Source: Nitrospinaceae bacterium (GTDB lineage: Bacteria > Nitrospinota > Nitrospinia > Nitrospinales > VA-1). Taken from it: a stretch of 15,830 bases of DNA. The notes under the pieces are model-generated. The model ran no database searches, was not told the DNA's origin, and saw nothing but the letters and a program-made list of their open reading frames with translations. Numbering within the stretch: position 1 is the first letter of the stretch; each line of letters opens with the position of its first letter. The stretch spans positions 1-15,830 of the forward strand of contig JAJDBA010000306.1 in assembly GCA_029261675.1 (NCBI GenBank). Direction: 5' to 3'. Both the position numbers and the translations under genes were made by a program. Shown here one piece after another: positions 7,843-14,919 of the stretch.

Positions 7843-8287
7843 TGTCCGCTTTGGGTCGCATAGCGACATGTCTTCGTTCAGCCATTAAAGGTAGTTGACT
7901 AATTATCTGGCCACTTTAAACCAAAACTTTCCATTGACCCTGAGGTTTCCTCCGCATCTCCCACTGAAAGAGGAAGTTGGTATTCACAATTTAAAAATAT
8001 GTCTTTTAAGTCTTCTGGTACTACTTTTATTCTGGATAGCCATTCTTTTCTGATTTCCGGGTTTGGCTCATTACCTTCGCGTTGAAGATAATAGTTCCCT
8101 TTATCTTGTATGAAAATTCCAGAGAATACTACAACATCATCTTCGCCTTCTTCATCCTCTGCCCATAAAACCAGAGCAAGCCTTTTATTTAATGCCTTCT
8201 TATAATCCATTTTTGTTTTTAACTATAAATCTGGTGGTGAGATCCAGTGGTTCTGATAAAAATGATTTAATGTCCGTTTTGGGTTGC
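7843..8287. repeat. Pair of 17-base direct repeats flanking a small gene
   Basis: The 17-base stretch at 7843-7859 (TGTCCGCTTTGGGTCGC) recurs at 8271-8287 with 15 of 17 bases identical; both differences are C to T. Each copy leads into a GCGAC or GCGAC-like arm that can fold back: GTTGCG at 8283-8288 pairs with CGCAAC at 8304-8309. The pair brackets the 103-residue gene. The sequence resembles a short GTCCG-TTTGGGTCG repeat that I associate with intergenic regions of many proteobacteria; that link is from memory. Confidence 0.5.
7899..8210 (-). CDS. Small acidic hypothetical protein
   Basis: The 103-residue soluble protein has a basic N-terminus (M-D-Y-K-K-A-L-N-K-R), a strand-like L-A-L-V-L-W-A stretch, and an acidic loop (E-D-E-E-G-E-D-D). 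A second strand region follows, then a C-terminal half rich in Glu, Asp and Trp. There is no signal peptide or membrane segment, and I do not recognise a family. The A-rich leader before the ATG has no clear ribosome site. It lies 108 bases upstream of the 330-residue membrane protein gene on the same strand and is bracketed by the two 17-base repeats. The strand pattern would suit a small barrel or immunity-like fold, but nothing in the sequence proves that. Confidence 0.7.
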   Translation of the reverse strand: MDYKKALNKRLALVLWAEDEEGEDDVVVFSGIFIQDKGNYYLQREGNEPNPEIRKEWLSRIKVVPEDLKDIFLNCEYQLPLSVGDAEETSGSMESFGLKWPDN

Positions 8288-8351
8288 GACTTCAACCGGT
8301 CGACGCAACACTTTATCTTTATAACAAAAAGATGGAGTTGAATCTTGTGGC

Positions 8352-9302
8352 TTACCAATCTTGTTTGTCGATGGCTTTTTGGTAGAGCTTTTGATATCCC
8401 TCGCCCATGCTTTCTTTACTGAAATATTTAACAACTCTTTCATGGCAGTCGGAGGGTTTGATGGTGGACAACTGCTCTACTGCTTCACGATATTCTTTCT
8501 TGCTGTCACAAATGAACCCGGTAACGCCTTGTTCTATGGTTTCATGGAAAGGGGGGATGTTGGATGTGATGACGGGGGTGCCTGCCACCATAGCCTCGAT
8601 CACCGAGAGTCCGAAACTTTCCCATGATGAGGGATACAAAAGGGCTTTTGCATTTTTAAGTAAATGGTTTTTGATTTCTCCCATCGCTTCACCATGATAG
8701 GTGATTTTGTCGTTGAGTTGCTTGCGCACTTTTTTGCAAAAATATCCCGGATGTCGCACGGGACCAACGATGACCAAGGGCATGTCTGTCCATTTTGCCA
8801 CTTTGATTGCCATGTCCACATTCTTACGCGGATGAATTGCCCCCAAAAATAATAAATAGGATTCCTTTTCTTCAGTGAAGGAATATTCATCTAGGTCTAA
8901 TCCATGATAGACAAACGTTGAGGAGCCATTGGATTCGGCATCCGCACGGCTAGGATAGACGGTGTTTGAAACGGGTTCGAATCGCTCATTGTGGTGTGTT
9001 GAAATGGCGGTCTGGTCGGGATGCCGCAATCGAAATAATTGAGAAAAGGTATGGTCGTGAACGATGTCGGGTTTAAGACTGAGAATTTTTTGATAGGATT
9101 GCTGATAGGCTTCTTCTTCATTGCACCATAGCGGAATTGGGATTGTATTTGCTTTTGTGGTGCTTGCTTCTGGGCAAACAATGTGAACTTCATGCTCCAT
9201 ATCCATTTGCGCCTGAGATAACCAATGAACCACTCGCTCGGTTCCCCCATAACCTTCTGGCGGTACCAGATTATTAGATACAGAAATGTGGATAATTTTC
9301 AT
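8352..9302 (-). CDS. Family GT4 glycosyltransferase (GT-B fold)
   Basis: The 316-residue product begins with a Rossmann strand and a G-Y-G-G-T-E-R motif (residues 17-23), typical of the N-terminal acceptor domain of GT4 enzymes. H-D-H-T (about 82-85) and F-L-G-A-I-H-P-R-K-N mark the start of the C-terminal nucleotide-sugar domain. The E-x7-E motif in E-S-F-G-L-S-V-I-E spans Glu228 to Glu236. At 316 residues it is shorter than the usual 350-420, mostly because the link between the two domains is compact; both domains look intact. The likely role is adding a hexose from a nucleotide sugar to an envelope glycan or compatible solute. Donor and acceptor cannot be told. The ATG is preceded by an A/G-rich leader with a weak ribosome site. 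The gene stands alone between two non-coding stretches. Confidence 0.9.
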   Translation of the reverse strand: MKIIHISVSNNLVPPEGYGGTERVVHWLSQAQMDMEHEVHIVCPEASTTKANTIPIPLWCNEEEAYQQSYQKILSLKPDIVHDHTFSQLFRLRHPDQTAISTHHNERFEPVSNTVYPSRADAESNGSSTFVYHGLDLDEYSFTEEKESYLLFLGAIHPRKNVDMAIKVAKWTDMPLVIVGPVRHPGYFCKKVRKQLNDKITYHGEAMGEIKNHLLKNAKALLYPSSWESFGLSVIEAMVAGTPVITSNIPPFHETIEQGVTGFICDSKKEYREAVEQLSTIKPSDCHERVVKYFSKESMGEGYQKLYQKAIDKQDW

Positions 9303-9416
9303 GCTTGTTTCTTTTAATCAGACATTGCTAAAGGGGAAAAGGATATCCAAGTTTATATATAAAGTCAAAATACTAAAAGCATTTTTGCCTCTCCGCCTAG
9401 AGACCTTTGCATAACT

Positions 9417-9495
9417 CCGAGATCCTTCGATAAACTCAGGATGACACCCCAAAACTGATTTGGATAGTCATGCTGAGCTTGTCGAAGCATCTCGC
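9417..9495. repeat. Imperfect 29-base inverted repeat of a dispersed intergenic type
   Basis: The arm at 9417-9445 matches the reverse complement of 9467-9495 at 24 of 29 positions, with a 21-base spacer. The core of the right arm reads as GATGCTTCGACAAGCTCAGC on the minus strand, a sequence I know as a very common dispersed intergenic repeat in diverse bacteria. It lies between the end of the AMMECR1 gene and the start of the GT4 gene, both minus strand. It could fold as a long hairpin in the read-through RNA and reduce downstream expression. Confidence 0.75.
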
Positions 9496-9534
9496 TTTTT
9501 CGTTGTATAGACAAAGTTCTTTTCCGCAATGGAG

Positions 9535-10041
9535 TCATTTAAATCGTTTTACCTCGAAGCGGAAGAGTTCGTAAGTATCGTTATCAGTGAAGCCACCTTT
9601 TTTCAGGCAGACTTTGAGTTGCTGATTAGCAGATTTGATGTTGTCGAGGTCGGGCAGTAACACGCCTTTTTTTTCTTCCCCACGGACTATCAATCCGAAC
9701 TGTTTGACATTGTGTCCTTCTAAGTCGTTAATTTTTTCCTCCGGAGTCAGCACATCCACAGAGAAGGTCAGCGAGGGGAGTTCCCTTTTCTCGACAGGGT
9801 TAAAACGCGGGTCGTCGTTTGCGGAGCGGATGGCATTTCTAATAACTTCTTCTGCCAGGTTTTCATATTTTGGTGTCAGAGTGCCGATGCAACCGCGAAG
9901 CGTGTTTTGGTTTTTGATAGTGACAAAGGATCCAGCTTTTTGTTTCAGGTTGTCGGGTAATGGGTCGGGGCAGGGGAGAGGTTCTCTCGTTTCGATGAAA
10001 TGCTCCACCGCTTTAATTGCCAAGCTTACGAGAGGGTGCAT
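9535..10041 (-). CDS. amrA: AMMECR1-domain protein (AmmeMemoRadiSam system protein A)
   Basis: The 168-residue product is a single AMMECR1 domain of normal size. The hallmark L-R-G-C-I-G motif is at residues 48-53. It is followed by the A-x-R-S-A-x-x-D-P-R-F segment and the strand around S-V-D-V-L-T-P-x-E. The C-terminal half has G-V-L-L-P and the closing F-R-F-E-V-K-R. The biochemical role of AMMECR1 is unsettled. In many bacteria it is encoded beside a Memo-like dioxygenase and a radical SAM enzyme, but neither is adjacent here. The ATG is preceded by AAGAG. The polyprenyl synthase gene lies upstream on the same strand with a 143-base gap. The gene symbol follows common annotation usage. 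Confidence 0.88.
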   Translation of the reverse strand: MHPLVSLAIKAVEHFIETREPLPCPDPLPDNLKQKAGSFVTIKNQNTLRGCIGTLTPKYENLAEEVIRNAIRSANDDPRFNPVEKRELPSLTFSVDVLTPEEKINDLEGHNVKQFGLIVRGEEKKGVLLPDLDNIKSANQQLKVCLKKGGFTDNDTYELFRFEVKRFK

Positions 10042-10168
10042 AAAAATCTCTTATTAATATTGATAGCTTATTTTGCATTAGCAGGAAAAATAATTTCATC
10101 CCGCAAGGGCAGAAAAATAAAAGTATTGCGCTTTATGATTCCGATTGCTTGATGGTTAATGCAATGTA

Positions 10169-10186
10169 AACAGGCGCACGCCTGTT
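10169..10186 (-). terminator. Possible terminator hairpin at the end of the polyprenyl synthase gene
   Basis: AACAGGC at 10169-10175 pairs with GCCTGTT at 10180-10186 around a four-base loop, a perfect 7-bp stem. On the minus strand it overlaps the stop codon of the polyprenyl synthase gene. Only a short T-run (GTTT then A) follows on that strand, so termination would be weak. It may instead be a transcript-end stabiliser. Confidence 0.4.
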
Positions 10187-11195
10187 ATTTAACGGTGGCT
10201 GTGGAGCTGGGAGCAGTGTGTCGGCTATGAATGTAGTCGACAACAGCATCAAAATACTCGATGTATTTCGGTTCTGGAAAATCGGCTTTTCTGAGATGCG
10301 ATTTGGCACGGTCGATATAATACCGAGCGAGATTGAGCGTATAGTCTATGGATTTATGTTGGTGCATATGCCCGACAATATATTTTACGTCATCCGCGTT
10401 GATATTTTCATTTTTGATGAAGGCTTCGATTTCTTTTTTCAGTTTCCGGTCTGCATTGTGATAGAGATGATGAAGGGGAAGTGTGACATGGCCTTCTTTG
10501 AAATCGGTTCCTGTGGGTTTCCCTAAAACCTTTTCATCGGCATCATAATCGAGTGCGTCATCCATCAACTGAAATGCCATGCCAAAATCATCGCCAAAAG
10601 AAATGATAGCCGTTTCTTGCTGTTCTGTGGCATTAGCGAGCAATCCACCGATCCTTGCACTTACTGAAAGGATGGAAGCTGTTTTCCGGTATATGACATC
10701 GAGGATATGTTTTTCATTGACCTTGATTTTTCGGGCCTCTGCATACTCAAGAATACCGCCTTCAACCAAGGATTTTGTGGCCTCAGTGATCGCCTGAATT
10801 ATCTTTCTTTCGCAGTCTTCTGCGAGAATGAGAATAGCGCGCGAGATCAAGAAGTCGCCTACCAGAATGCTGGCATCGGAACCCCATTTTGCATTGACTG
10901 TTTCTTTGCCACGTCTCACTGTGGTTTCATCTACCACATCATCGTGTAGAAGGGTGGCAGCATGGATATATTCGACCACACAGCCGTGTTTGACCACCAT
11001 TGCATCTGCATCGCGACCACAAAGCTTAGCGGCCAGAAGAGTTAACATGGGGCGAATGCGTTTACCGCCACAGTTCATCAGATAGGAACTGATCCCTGGG
11101 ATCAGGGGGACATCGGATTTGTAATTCTCGTTTATGGCTTTTTCCACCTTAGCGAGGTCGCTTTTTAAATCCTGTGTGACGTCTCTGAAATCCAT
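10185..11195 (-). CDS. ispB: Long-chain polyprenyl diphosphate synthase (octaprenyl type)
   Basis: The 336-residue product is a trans-isoprenyl diphosphate synthase. G-G-K-R-I-R-P is at residues 43-49. The first Asp-rich motif D-D-V-V-D is at 85-89, followed by R-R-G. The second Asp-rich motif D-D-A-L-D is at 212-216, with G-K-P-T-G-T-D just after. These bind magnesium and the two diphosphates. The residue five positions before the first motif is a small alanine (Ala80), which in this family goes with long products rather than farnesyl or geranylgeranyl diphosphate. The likely role is making the side chain of the respiratory quinone. Product length cannot be fixed from sequence, so ispB is used in the broad sense. 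The ATG has AAGAG upstream. A hairpin sits about 30 bases before the start codon. Confidence 0.9.
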   Translation of the reverse strand: MDFRDVTQDLKSDLAKVEKAINENYKSDVPLIPGISSYLMNCGGKRIRPMLTLLAAKLCGRDADAMVVKHGCVVEYIHAATLLHDDVVDETTVRRGKETVNAKWGSDASILVGDFLISRAILILAEDCERKIIQAITEATKSLVEGGILEYAEARKIKVNEKHILDVIYRKTASILSVSARIGGLLANATEQQETAIISFGDDFGMAFQLMDDALDYDADEKVLGKPTGTDFKEGHVTLPLHHLYHNADRKLKKEIEAFIKNENINADDVKYIVGHMHQHKSIDYTLNLARYYIDRAKSHLRKADFPEPKYIEYFDAVVDYIHSRHTAPSSTATVK

Positions 11196-11528
11196 ATCCG
11201 ACTCTTATTAAATGAATTCAAACAGGCGATGATAGCATCGCCTTTTATTAAGCCTAGCAGCCTGTTTTTAAATCTCTTATTCCATGGAATAGCCCCTATT
11301 TTTATGAGATATTTAGGGGTTTGTCAAGGCATTTGTGGCTCCATAGGCGCAGGAGGCTGCTCTGCCTGCGTTGAAGAGCCATTTGTTATGTCAGTCTTCC
11401 GGGTTTACGATATGATGGGATTTCTATCCCTCGTTGACCTTATGGCATTTTGGTGTTTGTCTGGGCATTGGAGGAGGGAGTGTCAGCCTTAAACTAGCGA
11501 ATAATATTAATTGGGTGATGTTTTAAGT
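11196..11528. other. Intergenic region between divergent genes, with two palindromes
   Basis: About 330 bases separate the polyprenyl synthase gene (minus) from the GT2 gene (plus). It must hold the promoter regions of both, but I see no convincing -35/-10 pair. It contains the hairpin at 11225-11242 and a perfect 12-base palindrome at 11279-11290 (ATTCCATGGAAT). An 87-codon open frame on the plus strand covers much of it, but its composition is not protein-like. GGAGGAGGGAG at 11469-11479 resembles a ribosome site, but no convincing start follows it. Confidence 0.5.
11225..11250 (+). terminator. Terminator-like hairpin reading on the plus strand
   Basis: GGCGATG at 11225-11231 pairs perfectly with CATCGCC at 11236-11242 around an ATAG loop, followed by TTTTATTA. 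In shape this is an intrinsic terminator for plus-strand transcription, yet the gene to its left (polyprenyl synthase) is on the minus strand. It could end an antisense transcript, or act as a structured leader of the minus-strand gene, whose start codon is 30 bases away. Confidence 0.45.
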
Positions 11529-12356
11529 ATGATTCTGCCGTTGGTTTCAGTGATTATTCCAACCTTCAATAGAGGCTATTGTTTGGCTGAGACCCTTGAT
11601 TCGGTTCTTATCCAGAGTGGTTTTGAATTGATCGTGGTCGATGATGGTTCCACGGACGGCACGCAAAAGGTCCTTGAAACTTTCTCTGATATCCGAGTTA
11701 TTCATTTGCCAGAGAACCGTGGAGTTTCTTATGCTAGAAACAGAGGGATCGAAGCGGCACGAGGGTCGCTGATTTGCTTTCTCGACTCGGATGATTTGTG
11801 GGAAGAAGGTAAGTTGGATGCGCAGGTCAAATGGATGCAGGGGCATCCGGAATGTCAGGCCGTCTATACGGATGAAAAATGGATTCGTAATGGGATTCGC
11901 GTTAATCAAATGAACAAGCACCAGAAATATTCGGGTGATATTTTCAAACAATGTTTGCCGTTGTGCATTGTCAGTCCTTCTTCCGTTATGCTGCGTAAAT
12001 CGTTGTTAGATGAAGTCGGTGTTTTTGATGAATCGATGCCAGTTTGTGAAGATTATGATCTTTGGCTACGAATTGCGGTACGCTATCCTTTTAAATTTTT
12101 GAGTGATAAGTTGATCGTCAAGCGAGGTGGACATGAAGATCAGTTGTCGCGCAAATACTGGGGGATGGATCGATGGCGAGTGTATGCTCTGGAAAAACTT
12201 TTACAGGGTGATGACCTGAATTCAGAACAACGAGGTTGGGTGACTGAGATGTTGATTGAAAAAAGTGGTGTTCTGATTCAAGGTTTTGCAAAAAGAGGTA
12301 AGAATAAAGAGGCTGAGGTTTATAGGAACCTTGTGGCTACTTATTCATCGGTGTGA
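11529..12356 (+). CDS. Family GT2 glycosyltransferase (GT-A fold)
   Basis: The 275-residue product opens with the family strand V-S-V-I-I-P-T-F-N-R (residues 6-15). V-V-D-D-G-S-T-D follows at 36-43. The metal-binding D-S-D sits in F-L-D-S-D-D-L-W (84-91). A later C-E-D-Y-D-L-W-L-R segment provides the E-D catalytic-base pattern of GT2 enzymes. These transfer a sugar from a nucleotide donor to a glycan or lipid acceptor at the cytoplasmic side of the membrane; donor and acceptor are unknown. I chose the ATG at 11529 because the family usually starts two to five residues before the first strand. A TTG six codons upstream (11511) is possible but has no ribosome site. The HEAT-repeat gene follows within 21 bases, so the two are probably co-transcribed. 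Confidence 0.9.
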   Translation: MILPLVSVIIPTFNRGYCLAETLDSVLIQSGFELIVVDDGSTDGTQKVLETFSDIRVIHLPENRGVSYARNRGIEAARGSLICFLDSDDLWEEGKLDAQVKWMQGHPECQAVYTDEKWIRNGIRVNQMNKHQKYSGDIFKQCLPLCIVSPSSVMLRKSLLDEVGVFDESMPVCEDYDLWLRIAVRYPFKFLSDKLIVKRGGHEDQLSRKYWGMDRWRVYALEKLLQGDDLNSEQRGWVTEMLIEKSGVLIQGFAKRGKNKEAEVYRNLVATYSSV

Positions 12357-12377
12357 CTATTTTATAGATTGAAAAAA

Positions 12378-13499
12378 ATGCTTCGAAAATGGATTTATGT
12401 GTTGGCGGTTGTCTTTTTGTTTCTCCAGGGGCATGCCTTGGCAAATTCTGGAACAGAAGGGGTTTTAGAAAAACTCCGTGAAGACTGCCAGATATTATTA
12501 ATAGAGACTTATAAGAATGAGAATTCTTTTGTGCGGGCGGCGGTACTACGGGCGGCAGGAGAATCTCATGATTCTAAACTTATCCCGCTTCTCACTAAGG
12601 GGATTGAAGATTATTATCCGACGGCGCGTTTATTTGCCTTACAAGGTTTAAAGAATATTTCGCGGATCGAAGCTCTTGCCGCGGCTCGCAAGCTTACAGA
12701 TGACCCTGATATATGGGTCAGGAGCGCGGCGGTAGAAATGCTGGGGGATGAAGGTGGGCCGGGAGTGGCGGAAGAAATCCGCGGTTACCTTAAATCTTAC
12801 GATGTGCCCATGAAGCTGGCGGCTTCTGCAGGGTTAGTCAAGCTTGGGGAAATAAACTATATGAAAGAGGTGTTGGACCCACTGACGCATCCGATCCCTG
12901 ACCGTCGTTATCAGGCCATTGGACATCTTGGCAAGATAGGTAGTAAGGAGGTATTGCCTCACCTCGTCAAATTGTTCGACCATTCAGAGACGGAGATGAT
13001 TTTTTATAGTCTCAAGGCTCTTGAAGGCAAGGCCACTTTGGATATGTTGCCAAAGTTGAAAGCGTTGGCAAAACATACGAACCCCTCTGTTCGTCAGGCG
13101 GCTGCCATGGCGATGAGTAATCTCAAGGAAGCGGAGGCAGATTTAATTCCCTTATGTGCAGATGAAGACGGATTGACAAAACTATCGGCGGCGGTGTCTC
13201 TTAATCGAATTGGGTCGGACTCTTGCCAGGTGGTATTTGATGAGTTGTTGAACCATGAAGATTTTAAGGTGCGAAGTTCAATGGCCCGAGTGCTGGGGAA
13301 GACTCCCATACCACAAAGGCTACGGATATTGACCGCAGCTTTACTGGATTCTCATTCTCGCGTACGTACTGCCGCTGTGAGAGGGGTGGGGATGATGGGC
13401 GGGCCTGAAGCATTTCCTTTACTGATAAAAATGTTGGAAGACCCAAAAGAGGCTATACGCGCCTATGCAGCGGGTAACTTACTCCACTTGTTAGAATAA
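12378..13499 (+). CDS. Exported HEAT-repeat protein
   Basis: The 373-residue product begins with a signal peptide (L-R-K then a hydrophobic core, cleavage likely after A-L-A at 22). About eleven HEAT-like helical pairs of some 30 residues follow, from roughly residue 40 to the end. Most repeats open with V-R-x-A-A or a variant (for example V-R-S-A-A-V-E-M-L-G-D and V-R-T-A-A-V-R-G-V-G), the PBS-lyase-type HEAT signature. Such solenoids are binding scaffolds, not enzymes; the partner is unknown. Export suggests a periplasmic job. The start could also be a TTG three codons upstream (12369); neither has a ribosome site, so coupling to the preceding glycosyltransferase gene is likely. The protein ends within a repeat, and its stop codon abuts the stop of the biotin ligase gene on the other strand. 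Confidence 0.88.
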   Translation: MLRKWIYVLAVVFLFLQGHALANSGTEGVLEKLREDCQILLIETYKNENSFVRAAVLRAAGESHDSKLIPLLTKGIEDYYPTARLFALQGLKNISRIEALAAARKLTDDPDIWVRSAAVEMLGDEGGPGVAEEIRGYLKSYDVPMKLAASAGLVKLGEINYMKEVLDPLTHPIPDRRYQAIGHLGKIGSKEVLPHLVKLFDHSETEMIFYSLKALEGKATLDMLPKLKALAKHTNPSVRQAAAMAMSNLKEAEADLIPLCADEDGLTKLSAAVSLNRIGSDSCQVVFDELLNHEDFKVRSSMARVLGKTPIPQRLRILTAALLDSHSRVRTAAVRGVGMMGGPEAFPLLIKMLEDPKEAIRAYAAGNLLHLLE

Positions 13500-14297
13500 T
13501 TATTTCTTTTGAATACGGACTTCTCCAGAATCCAAAGCGATTTCTTTTCCCGATTCATTGAGTAGGATGAGTCTTCCCAAGGGGTCTAACTTTAGGGCCT
13601 TGCCAGTGATGATTTGATCTCCTTTTTTGATGCTGATGGATTTTCCGAATAGGTCGGAATGCCGAGTCCAATTGTCTATAAGTGTTTGGACTTTATTGTT
13701 TTTTAATTCGTCGTATTGAAAATCCAACTGTGTTACCAATTGCCTGATCAATGTGGTGCGGTTTATTTCAAGGCCGGATTCAAGTTTGAGGGAGGTTGCG
13801 ATATCTTTGATGTCAGCGGGGAACTGGGTGTGATTCACGTTGATGCCGATGCCGATGATTACCGCAGGAACTTTTGTGGCATGGTATTCACATAGAACAC
13901 CGGCAATTTTTTTATTGTTGAGCAAAAGGTCATTGGGCCATTTTAGTTGGGCGGGTTGAGGGATAAACTCATTCACAGCTATGGCGGTTGCAAGGCCAGC
14001 CATTAGGGTGACAATAGATAATTTTTCTGGAGAGAGATTAGGCTGGATCAACATTGAAAGATAGATGCCTGTTCCAGATTCGGAATGCCAGACTCTCCCC
14101 GACCGGCCTTTGCCTCCTGTTTGACAATCTGCTATGACGACCAACCCTTCTTCTGGAGGATGACTTGAAATATGGCGCATGATTTCGGCGTTGGTGGAAT
14201 CGGTTTCGGGAAGAAAATTCCACTTTCTGTCTTTTGACCAGGGACTATTCTGTAGAACTGCCAGGTCAATATCTGATGGTTTGGACAAATGAAACAC
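13500..14297 (-). CDS. birA: Biotin--[acetyl-CoA-carboxylase] ligase, no DNA-binding domain
   Basis: The 265-residue enzyme makes biotinyl-AMP and attaches biotin to the lysine of carboxyl-carrier proteins. The substrate entry motif T-D-S-T-N is at 32-36. The biotinyl-AMP loop G-G-K-G-R-S-G-R is at 61-68, where many homologues have G-R-G-R-x-G-R. The K-W-P-N-D motif with the conserved lysine is at 119-123, followed by K-I-A-G-V-L and the G-I-G-I-N-V-N strand. A small C-terminal beta domain (about 220-265) completes it. There is no N-terminal winged helix, so it should not act as a biotin repressor (group I). It starts at GTG with AAGG directly before it; the first internal Met is at residue 40, inside the fold. 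No biotin synthesis or carboxylase gene is visible nearby. Confidence 0.93.
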   Translation of the reverse strand: MFHLSKPSDIDLAVLQNSPWSKDRKWNFLPETDSTNAEIMRHISSHPPEEGLVVIADCQTGGKGRSGRVWHSESGTGIYLSMLIQPNLSPEKLSIVTLMAGLATAIAVNEFIPQPAQLKWPNDLLLNNKKIAGVLCEYHATKVPAVIIGIGINVNHTQFPADIKDIATSLKLESGLEINRTTLIRQLVTQLDFQYDELKNNKVQTLIDNWTRHSDLFGKSISIKKGDQIITGKALKLDPLGRLILLNESGKEIALDSGEVRIQKK

Positions 14298-14465
14298 CTT
14301 GTAATATAAAGATTAAGGTCTGATTTAAGCCCTGATTTCCTATTGTAAGGGATAACTCTTAAAAAATGATTGAATTATTGTGGAAAAATTGATAAAAAGC
14401 ATACGGTGATTCCAGCTAAGAACAATTCTGTCTGGGATTAAATCTTTTTGAGAGGAGAGGGCTGG

Positions 14466-14594
14466 ATGAAAAAGTTGGTAGTTTCATTTATTTGGGTTTC
14501 GTTGATGTTGGTATTGTCTTCTTGTTCGATGGAGTCAAATTTTGATGGTGAAGGTCACCAGTATCCACCTGACGGTGTTGAGGAAAAGCATTAA
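14466..14594 (+). CDS. Very small lipoprotein (42 residues)
   Basis: A 43-codon frame starts at ATG 14466 with a strong AGGAG site eight bases upstream (14453-14457). The product has M-K-K, a hydrophobic stretch, and a lipobox L-S-S-C with the cysteine at residue 20. A short polar tail of about 22 residues follows, including a Y-P-P-D-G stretch and ending in E-E-K-H. The mature peptide would be a lipid-anchored tail of about 23 residues. It has its own terminator 32 bases after the stop, so it looks like a one-gene transcript. I do not recognise the family. Small lipoproteins of this kind are often missed by gene callers; the strong ribosome site, lipobox and terminator together argue for a real gene. 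Confidence 0.8.
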   Translation: MKKLVVSFIWVSLMLVLSSCSMESNFDGEGHQYPPDGVEEKH

Positions 14595-14626
14595 TCAGTC
14601 TGATTTTTAGCTGAATTCATTTGGAT

Positions 14627-14651
14627 GGCGGGGAATTGTTCCCCGCCTTTT
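14627..14651 (+). terminator. Intrinsic terminator after the small lipoprotein gene
   Basis: GGCGGGGAA at 14627-14635 pairs perfectly with TTCCCCGCC at 14639-14647 around a three-base loop. Four T residues follow at 14648-14651. The 9-bp stem is very GC-rich; the T-run is short. It ends the transcript of the 42-residue lipoprotein. Confidence 0.85.
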
Positions 14652-14743
14652 AAGTGCTATTTCTTATGTGTGTTTCTTTATGCATTTTTTCTGTGCATTC
14701 CCCCTCCTGTTTTTGAAAAACCCCTCGTAAACTTTCTAATACC

Positions 14744-14774
14744 TTGACAGTTCCGGTTCCAGGAATGCTACAAT
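14744..14774 (+). promoter_or_regulatory. Sigma-70-type promoter upstream of the helical protein / radical SAM pair
   Basis: A perfect TTGACA at 14744-14749 is followed after 19 bases by TACAAT at 14769-14774. TG one base before the -10 box (14766-14767) makes it an extended -10, which offsets the long spacer. Transcription would start near 14781, giving a leader of about 140 bases before the ATG at 14920. It is the best promoter match in the window. Confidence 0.65.
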
Positions 14775-14919
14775 AGCCCCTTCATTTACAGCAAGTCAGC
14801 ATCATTATAAGAATATGACAGGATGATTGAAAAGCGATGGTTTGGTCTGGGATTTGGCTCCGTATGTTTTCCCGATCAAACTTTTTCTTTTTGGTTATGA
14901 AGTAAAAGAGAGGAAGGAA

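Noticed and set aside
9635..10057. 140-codon frame antisense to the AMMECR1 gene
   Set aside because: It is a shadow of a well-conserved family gene; its composition is Ser/Phe-rich and no start signal is present.
11348..11370. CGCAGG...CCTGCG inverted repeat as part of a tRNA or riboswitch
   Set aside because: Only six base pairs form and no cloverleaf or known aptamer pattern surrounds it.
11229..11492. Open frame of 87 codons on the plus strand between the polyprenyl synthase and GT2 genes
   Set aside because: It begins inside a hairpin, has no ribosome site, and its Cys/Phe/Met-rich composition does not look like a protein. It is probably chance.
14827..14919. TTG-initiated extension of the small helical protein by 31 residues
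   Set aside because: No ribosome site precedes the TTG, whereas the ATG at 14920 has a good one. The added residues are hydrophobic and unlike the rest.
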